A program made the position numbers and the translations under genes. This document shows, piece after piece, positions 58,482 through 64,000 of a stretch of 64,000 nucleotides of DNA (its first letter is position 1; each line of letters begins with the position of its first letter). The notes under the pieces are model-generated. The model saw nothing but the letters and a program-made list of their open reading frames with translations. It made no database searches and had not been told where the DNA came from. The DNA is from Flexibacter flexilis DSM 6793 (GTDB lineage Bacteria; Bacteroidota; Bacteroidia; Cytophagales; Flexibacteraceae): positions 1 to 64,000 of the forward strand of contig NZ_FOLE01000011.1 in the NCBI RefSeq assembly GCF_900112255.1. Reading direction: 5' to 3'.

Positions 58482-59969
58482 TCAGGCGACTGCCTGGCTC
58501 ATAAGTTCTGCATTTAATTCCACCGACGACATCGGTTTGGCGATTTGTCGTAGAATTGCAATTTCTTTTTTGGCGGCTTCCAATTCTCTGAGTGTAAGTG
58601 AAAGCTCGCGACTTTTTTCTTCCAAAAGCATTTCTTGGTGTTCCATGCTGCGTTGCTTGCGTTCCATTTCTTCCTGAATGGCCGAAAGCTCTTCCATGTT
58701 TTGGCGCATTTCTTCTTCTGCCGAGCGCATTTCTTCGGTTTGTTGTTGCGAAATCACCAACAGACGGCGCGTTTGCTCATTGGTGCGTGAAGATTTGATG
58801 AAGCTGGCCAAACTCTCGCCCGCTTTCTCTAAAAATTCTATTTGCGCTTTGCTCAACTCCTCAAACGAGGCCACTTCGATAATTCCTTCTACTTCTCGGT
58901 TGTAAATCAGTGGCACAATTGCCAAGAAAGCTGGTGTCGCCTCGCCCAAACCCGACGTAATTCGTACATAGTTTTGCGGAATTTGTTTGAGGCGAGTAGT
59001 TTCCTTTTCCATATAACATTGTCCAACCAAACCTTGTTTCGGCTCTATGCGTTGGTTTTCAAAATGTTTTTTGCGGTCGTAAGCGTACACAGCTTTCAGG
59101 GCAATGTAGGGCTTGGTTTGCTTTTCGTCGTCAAATTCTACTCTATAAAAACCGCCCTGATTGGCATTTAAGTATTTGATAATGAAAGACAAAATACGGT
59201 CGTCAAGATTTTCGCTTTGTTCCTCGCGCGTCATGGCCGTTACTTGCGCCACACCGTTGGCTACCCACGTACGGGCTTGTTCGTCTTCGCGTGCTTGTTG
59301 CACTTCGGCCAACGTGTTTTTTAGTGTCGCTTCAGACTCTTCCATCAAGGTTTGTTTTTCGGAAAGCGAAGCCAACAAATCAGCATTCTCTTTCTCTGAT
59401 TTTAGCACATAATTTTGTTGCATAAACAAAGAAGCTGCAATAATGATAAGTGCCGTGCTGGTACACAACAGTTTGAATGGCCAACTGTCGGCAAACTCAT
59501 AATCAATTCCGTTATTCACATCAAAGAGTGGTTCGTATAGGCCAAAGCATATCATGGCCAAACCCATTAAGATAGAATTAATGGCTAATATTTTGCGTTC
59601 GCGGTGGTCGAATACCGCAAAATTGAAAGCGAAGAAGGCCAGAGCCATTGCCCAAAAACCATTCAAAGGTTTTATAAATGAGTTGGCGTAGTAGGCATTG
59701 AAAATACTAATCACCGTGAAAGGCACTAAAACCAAAATACTACGCGATAGAAGATGGTTTCCCCAGTAGTTAAGCAGCGGCGTAGCGGCGAAAGCTAACG
59801 TAGCCAATACAGGCAAATAAAGAAGCGGCGTAAAGTAAAAGTGAATAATCACAGAGAATGTTACTGCCAAGAAAATTAACAATCCCGCCAATTTGTTCGA
59901 CTGCTCTATTTTGGTGTTCAGCCAAGCAGGATTTTCTTTATTAATGCCTAAGCTTACGATGCGTTTCAT
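58482..59969 (-). CDS. multi-TM GAF coiled-coil sensor without output domain, copy 2
   Basis: 495 residues. Same plan as copy 1: N-terminus MKRIVSLGINKENPAWLN, six TM helices to about 190, coiled coil with EKQTLMEESEATLKNTLAEV, GAF (about 235-385) with NANQGGFYRVEFDD and NYVRITSGLGEATPAFLAIV, coiled coil EEMRSAEEEMRQNMEELSAI to the end. The C-terminal tail differs from copy 1 (AAKKEIAILRQIAKPMSSV). Both have separate terminators, so they are expressed as separate units and may answer different signals. Confidence 0.82.
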   Translation of the reverse strand: MKRIVSLGINKENPAWLNTKIEQSNKLAGLLIFLAVTFSVIIHFYFTPLLYLPVLATLAFAATPLLNYWGNHLLSRSILVLVPFTVISIFNAYYANSFIKPLNGFWAMALAFFAFNFAVFDHRERKILAINSILMGLAMICFGLYEPLFDVNNGIDYEFADSWPFKLLCTSTALIIIAASLFMQQNYVLKSEKENADLLASLSEKQTLMEESEATLKNTLAEVQQAREDEQARTWVANGVAQVTAMTREEQSENLDDRILSFIIKYLNANQGGFYRVEFDDEKQTKPYIALKAVYAYDRKKHFENQRIEPKQGLVGQCYMEKETTRLKQIPQNYVRITSGLGEATPAFLAIVPLIYNREVEGIIEVASFEELSKAQIEFLEKAGESLASFIKSSRTNEQTRRLLVISQQQTEEMRSAEEEMRQNMEELSAIQEEMERKQRSMEHQEMLLEEKSRELSLTLRELEAAKKEIAILRQIAKPMSSVELNAELMSQAVA

Positions 59970-60232
59970 AATACTTTACTGTTTTTGAATTAGTAGTGTT
60001 TTTGACTGCTTTGATGAAACAAAGGTAACAACAGCCTTTTTGTCCAAGACAAACATTCGGTAAATACCAAATAAGACGCGGTAAATATTAATATTACTGG
60101 GGCGAGTGGTTCGCCGAGCAAATACAACAATTGGCGGGCTATTGAACCAACTTGGCGGTTATGTGTGTTTGTAAACAGTTGTAATACTTGCAATTAGGTA
60201 TTTTAAATTAATTAAAAAAAGCTATTAAAACA

Positions 60233-61225
60233 ATGGAATACAGACGTTTAGGCCGTTCGGGGCTACAAGTAAGTGCCTTGTCGTTTGGGGCATGGCTTAC
60301 CTTCGGAAAACAAGTGGGCGACACTACCGCCCAAGATTGTATGTACGCAGCGTATGACGCAGGCGTGAATTTTTTTGATAATGCCGAAGTCTATGCCGAC
60401 GGCCAAGCCGAAGTCGTGATGGGCGATATTTTGCACAAAAGCGGCTGGAGTAGAGATACTTTCGTCGTGTCGAGCAAGGTGTTTTGGGGCGGAAGCAAAC
60501 CCAACCAGAAAGGTTTGAGCCGCAAACACGTCGTAGAAGCCTGCCATGCGGCCTTGCGTCGCTTGCGCGTGGATTATCTGGACTTGTACTTATGTCATCG
60601 CCCAGACCTCAATACGCCAATGGAAGAGACGGTTCGCGCCATGAGCGACCTTATCGCACAAGGCAAAGTGTTGTATTGGGGTACGTCCGAATGGAGTGCG
60701 CAGGAAATCATGGAGGCGTATTCCGTAGCGCGTCAGTACAATTTGGTGCCGCCTGTGGTGGAGCAGCCGCAATACAATATGTTTCACCGCGACCGTGTAG
60801 AAAAAGAATATTATAAACTTTATAGAGAAATCGGACTTGGCACGACCATTTGGTCGCCGTTGGCTTCGGGTTTGCTTACGGGCAAATACAACAATGGCGC
60901 ACCTGCTGGCGAGTCTAGAGCTACGGCGCATCCTGAGTTGGGTTGGTTGTCGGATTTGCTTATCGGCGAAAAAGGGCAGGCACGTGTAGAAAAAGTAAAG
61001 CAGTTAGCCACCGTCGCGGGTGATTTGGGAACGAATATGCCGCGTTTGGCACTGGCTTGGTGTTTGAAAAACCCGAACGTAAGTACTGTTATTACGGGAG
61101 CTTCTAAAGTGCAGCAAGTAAAAGACAACATGGAAGCCATCGGCGTAATAGAAAAACTCACGCCCGAAGTAATGACCACCATTGACCAAATACTTGACAA
61201 TAAGCCTACTATTACGATGTTTTAA
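60233..61225 (+). CDS. aldo/keto reductase (Kv-beta-like)
   Basis: 330 residues, a TIM-barrel NADPH-dependent reductase. The tetrad Asp49, Tyr54 (FFDNAEVYADG), Lys82 (SSKVFWGG) and His122 (LYLCHRPD) is complete. The sequence MEYRRLGRSGLQVSALSFGAWLTFG and YWGTSEWSAQEIMEA place it near the potassium channel beta-subunit-like branch. In bacteria such proteins reduce aldehydes and methylglyoxal-type compounds. It is the only gene on its transcript and ends in a strong terminator. Confidence 0.93.
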   Translation: MEYRRLGRSGLQVSALSFGAWLTFGKQVGDTTAQDCMYAAYDAGVNFFDNAEVYADGQAEVVMGDILHKSGWSRDTFVVSSKVFWGGSKPNQKGLSRKHVVEACHAALRRLRVDYLDLYLCHRPDLNTPMEETVRAMSDLIAQGKVLYWGTSEWSAQEIMEAYSVARQYNLVPPVVEQPQYNMFHRDRVEKEYYKLYREIGLGTTIWSPLASGLLTGKYNNGAPAGESRATAHPELGWLSDLLIGEKGQARVEKVKQLATVAGDLGTNMPRLALAWCLKNPNVSTVITGASKVQQVKDNMEAIGVIEKLTPEVMTTIDQILDNKPTITMF

Positions 61226-61241
61226 AACGTCTTTAAACAAA

Positions 61242-61280
61242 TTAAGCCTCATAGGTTTCTAAAAAATCTATGAGGCTTAA
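61242..61280. terminator. terminator between the reductase and aspartate kinase genes
   Basis: TTAAGCCTCATAG / CTATGAGGCTTAA (61242-61254, 61268-61280). Convergent genes. Confidence 0.85.
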
Positions 61281-61298
61281 TTCAAGAATCTTCTACAA

Positions 61299-62561
61299 TT
61301 ATTCTTTCACTACGATTTGGAACGTGTGGCGTGTGCGCTGTTCGAGCAAAATCTCTTTGCCTTGTGTGATTTCTTGCACACTGGCTTCGTCGTAGTTTTT
61401 GATGGTGATGAGTTGCAAATTCTCATTATAATAAATGCTGAATTCTTCGGATAGCAAATTGCGGAGTTTTTCTATGCGGCGTAGGTCATTGTCCACACAC
61501 ACCGAAAACGACGTAGCCGAATTTTGCATCAAGTTAGCTTTTACGTTCAGCCTGCCAATTGCTTCGATAATGGTCGAAACATTTTTTTCGGTAATAAAAG
61601 CTAAGTCTTTGATATGAAAAGAAAGTAACTTTTGATTGGGCTTAAAGATAATGGCTGGGCGAATTTTGGGCGGTCGGCTGTTGCTGATACGCGTCCCTGA
61701 TTTGTCTGGCTCAATGAATGAACGTACAAAAAGCGGAATGTTACGGTTGGCCAGTGGCTTAATGGTTTTTGGGTGAATCACGGTTGCGCCGTAATACGTC
61801 ATTTCGGCGGCATCTTGGTAGCTAAGTTGCTCGTAAAGATGCGTTTCGGCCAAGCGGCGTGGGTCTGCATTGAGTACACCGGGTACGTCTTTCCAAATCG
61901 TCAGGGACTCAGCATCCAAACAATATGCAAAAATAGAGGCGGTATAATCCGAGCCTTCGCGGCCAAGCGTCGTGGTTTTTCCTTCGAGCGTTCCGCCAAT
62001 AAATCCTTGTGTTACAATTACTTTATTGGTCAGGATTTCGGGAAGTTCGCGTTTTACCTGTTTTTCCGTCCAAGCAAAATCTACTTTGCCTTCGCGCCAA
62101 GTGTCGTCGGTTTGGATGTAACGACGCGCATCGAGCCACGTGTTATTTACGCCTGCTTCGGTGAGGTAATGCGCCACAATGTGCGTGGAAAGCAATTCCC
62201 CAAAACTAATGATTTGGTCATAACCTTCGTCGTAGTTTTTGTACAGCGGCGACTTTTCCAATTGCGCATCAAGGCGCGTAAACATATTGACCAAAACCCC
62301 GAAAATAGGAGCTTGTTTGTTGTCAAAAAGCTGATTGACAATATCTTCATGGTATTGCGTGAGCTGCTTAAACTCTGCGCTGTAATCTTGTTTGGTATGG
62401 GCTTTTTCGTAAAGTACTTCTAAGGCGTTGGTGGTTTTGCCCATCGCGGACACCACCACGAGCAGTTCGTTAGAAGGGGCGTGTTTTTTAATGATTTTAG
62501 CGGAGTTACGAACGGCTGGAGCATCTTTTACCGACGCGCCGCCAAACTTAAATATTTTCAT
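61299..62561 (-). CDS. aspartate kinase (monofunctional)
   Basis: 420 residues. It phosphorylates aspartate, the first step towards lysine, threonine, methionine and diaminopimelate. Kinase motif KFGGASVKD (5-13), SFGELLS near 117, TLGREGSDYTASIFA near 200, and KDVPGVLNADPR near 233. The C-terminal part from about 310 has ACT-type regulatory sequence (FITEKNVSTIIEAIGRLNVKAN). There is no homoserine dehydrogenase domain. It is a single gene, divergent from rplC. Confidence 0.94.
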   Translation of the reverse strand: MKIFKFGGASVKDAPAVRNSAKIIKKHAPSNELLVVVSAMGKTTNALEVLYEKAHTKQDYSAEFKQLTQYHEDIVNQLFDNKQAPIFGVLVNMFTRLDAQLEKSPLYKNYDEGYDQIISFGELLSTHIVAHYLTEAGVNNTWLDARRYIQTDDTWREGKVDFAWTEKQVKRELPEILTNKVIVTQGFIGGTLEGKTTTLGREGSDYTASIFAYCLDAESLTIWKDVPGVLNADPRRLAETHLYEQLSYQDAAEMTYYGATVIHPKTIKPLANRNIPLFVRSFIEPDKSGTRISNSRPPKIRPAIIFKPNQKLLSFHIKDLAFITEKNVSTIIEAIGRLNVKANLMQNSATSFSVCVDNDLRRIEKLRNLLSEEFSIYYNENLQLITIKNYDEASVQEITQGKEILLEQRTRHTFQIVVKE

Positions 62562-62993
62562 AATTTAATAAGCTGAAACGAAATTAATAATCAAAACCGT
62601 GTTGGGTTTTATGGTGTATATGGGTAAAAGTCTTTGCGCTTAACGAACAAATCTGACCATTGTTTTGGCCTCCGCAATTTATACGTTTCGTGAAAAGAAC
62701 AAGTTATTCGGTTAATTTTTTTAGTTGAAAAGAGAAAAAATACTATTCGTGAAAGGTGATTCGCCGAACGAAATTTGGACAATTTAGGGCTTGGGCTTTT
62801 TGCGCAAAAACGATGTTATGGTTTGGTAAAGGTTTTGTAAAAATAAACTCAAAAAAAATTAACTTATTTTTTATCAAGTGTTTGCAAAGTAAAATATTAC
62901 TGTTACTTTTGCAGTCCTTTTTGGCACACCATCTGCAAAGACTAAGGAAAGAATAGGTGGTGTGGAGTACATTCCTAAAATATAACTATAACA
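62562..62993. other. divergent region between aspartate kinase and rplC
   Basis: About 430 bases. No ORF is convincing (a 66-codon frame from 62756 is likely chance). It holds the rplC promoter at 62883-62913 and a leader of about 75 bases before the rplC ATG. Nothing corresponding to rpsJ is present. Confidence 0.6.
62883..62913 (+). promoter_or_regulatory. promoter of the ribosomal protein operon
   Basis: TTTG (62883-62886), 19 bases, TACTTTTG (62906-62913): exact match to the Bacteroidota consensus. Predicted start near 62920, leaving a leader of about 75 bases. Confidence 0.85.
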
Positions 62994-63614
62994 ATGTCAG
63001 GTATTATCGGAAAAAAAGTGGGCATGACTAGCGTGTTTACAGCAGATGGCAAAAGTGTTGCCGCTACTGTTATCGCAGCTGGCCCTTGCGTAGTAACGCA
63101 AGTGAAGACGGTGGATAATGACGGTTACCAAGCAGTGCAATTAGGTTTTGGCGAGAAAAAAGAATCGCACACAACTAAAGCATTGTTGGGTCACTTCAAA
63201 AAAGCTGCCACTTCTCCCAAGAGAAAACTCGTAGAGTTTAGCAATTTTGAGCAATCGCTCAACCTAGGCGACACCATTGATGCTACTGCATTCGCTGAAG
63301 GCGATTCTGTAGCCGCTGTTGGCACGTCGAAAGGTAAAGGTTTTCAAGGCGTTGTGAAACGTCATGGATTTGGTGGTGTAGGTGGCCAAACACACGGTCA
63401 GCACAACCGCCAACGTCACCCTGGTTCTATCGGTGCGTGTTCGTTCCCTTCTCGTGTATTCAAAGGCTTGCGCATGGCTGGCCGCACAGGTGGCGACCGC
63501 GTGAAAGTTCAGAACTTAACTGTACTTAAAGTATTGGCTGAACACAACTTGATTGTGATTAGTGGTTCAGTACCAGGTGCTAAAAACTCATACGTAATTC
63601 TGGAGAAGAACTAA
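62994..63614 (+). CDS. rplC: 50S ribosomal protein L3
   Basis: 206 residues, normal length. Signatures: [17 protein letters not shown] at the start, [36 protein letters not shown] and [17 protein letters not shown]. It nucleates 50S assembly near the peptidyl transferase centre. First gene of the visible operon, directly followed by rplD (three bases between stop and ATG). Confidence 0.98.
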   Translation: MSGIIGKKVGMTSVFTADGKSVAATVIAAGPCVVTQVKTVDNDGYQAVQLGFGEKKESHTTKALLGHFKKAATSPKRKLVEFSNFEQSLNLGDTIDATAFAEGDSVAAVGTSKGKGFQGVVKRHGFGGVGGQTHGQHNRQRHPGSIGACSFPSRVFKGLRMAGRTGGDRVKVQNLTVLKVLAEHNLIVISGSVPGAKNSYVILEKN

Positions 63615-63617
63615 GAA

Positions 63618-64000
63618 ATGGAGATTGCAGTATTAAATATCAGTGGTAAAGAAACTGGCAGAAAAGTTCTGCTCGCTGATGACATATATAGCGTAGAGCC
63701 AAACGACCACGCAATATATTTGGACGTGAAACAATATCTTGCTAACCAACGTCAAGGTACGCACAAAGCCAAAGAACGTGCTGAAGTTGCTCGTACAACT
63801 AAAAAGTTGAAAAAGCAAAAAGGTACAGGTGGTGCACGTGCAGGTAGCATGAAATCGCCAGTATTTATTGGTGGTGGTCGCGTGTTCGGTCCTCGCCCAC
63901 GCAGCTACGGTTTCAAATTGAACAAGAAACTAAAAGCATTAGCCCGTAAATCGGCTCTTACTTATAAAGCAAAAGACAATAGCATTTTGGTAGTTGAAGC
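63618..64000 (+). CDS. rplD: 50S ribosomal protein L4, C-terminus cut by window edge
   Basis: Open frame from the ATG at 63618-63620 to the window end, 127 codons. [19 protein letters not shown], then [19 protein letters not shown], then [20 protein letters not shown] and [15 protein letters not shown] are all L4 hallmarks. It binds 23S rRNA; in some bacteria it also regulates its own operon. It follows rplC by three bases as in the S10 operon, and more genes should lie beyond the right edge. Confidence 0.97.
   Translation, partial: MEIAVLNISGKETGRKVLLADDIYSVEPNDHAIYLDVKQYLANQRQGTHKAKERAEVARTTKKLKKQKGTGGARAGSMKSPVFIGGGRVFGPRPRSYGFKLNKKLKALARKSALTYKAKDNSILVVE

Noticed and set aside
1-64000. 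CRISPR array, insertion sequence or rRNA operon
   Set aside because: I saw no regularly spaced repeats, no transposase motif and no rRNA sequence; the repeats found are tandem gene duplications and hairpins.

Overview
The window looks like chromosomal DNA of a gliding-type Bacteroidota, most likely a member of the Cytophagales; the genus cannot be fixed from sequence reading alone. Support comes from three predicted type IX secretion (T9SS) cargo proteins with C-terminal sorting domains, a PorD-family (DUF4835) protein, a CHU_C/gliding-motility C-terminal domain, a YfiR/DUF4154 protein, and several promoters of the Bacteroidota type (TTTG, about 19 bases, then TAnnTTTG). Base composition is moderate to AT-rich and intergenic gaps are AT-rich with many perfect terminator hairpins.

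Region 1 (1-10.9 kb) is an accessory island, probably a prophage or other integrated element whose left end lies outside the window. It holds about two dozen small genes, nearly all on the minus strand: a left-truncated transglutaminase-like protein, membrane proteins, a frameshifted DNA methyltransferase, a tandem family of small proteins with a decayed third copy, a winged-helix protein with a perfect DnaA box just past its stop, and at the right end a divergent control region (XRE repressor against an RHH protein) with a 12-bp inverted-repeat operator candidate. No integrase, portal, terminase or capsid gene is visible here.

Region 2 (10.9-64 kb) is mostly ordinary chromosome. bioB is followed by a lipoprotein and an orphan ABC ATPase; then come an acyl-CoA-ligase gene remnant, two T9SS cargo proteins flanking a TfoX-domain protein, an oleate hydratase beside an AraC regulator, a GH30 glycosidase, a tandem pair of zinc-ribbon membrane proteins with the start of a lost third copy, murI, lhgO, a lipid kinase, a PD-(D/E)XK protein and a HisA-like barrel lacking the usual catalytic Asp. 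Two tRNA genes (Gly-GCC, Leu-UAA) lead into an EnvC-like protein, comB, a PolB-type exonuclease, a PaaE-like reductase and porD. The rest contains a PAS histidine kinase, an MBOAT acyltransferase, recA, a DsbA-family protein, an isolated nuoD, an rRNA-methyltransferase-like gene, a 910-residue T9SS type B protein, a YfiR-like protein followed by a HAMP-GAF-PAS sensor without output domain, dxs, dnaG, two paralogous multi-TM GAF coiled-coil sensors, an aldo/keto reductase, aspartate kinase, and the start of a ribosomal protein operon (rplC, rplD) that lacks rpsJ in front.

The strongest leads for something undescribed are the small-gene island with its duplicated families, duplicated leader sequence and possible replication locus; the three GAF/coiled-coil sensors with a shared helical signature and no recognisable output; the tandem zinc-ribbon membrane proteins; and the HisA-like protein with a substituted catalytic residue. 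All functional readings come from motif recognition by eye; no database search was run.
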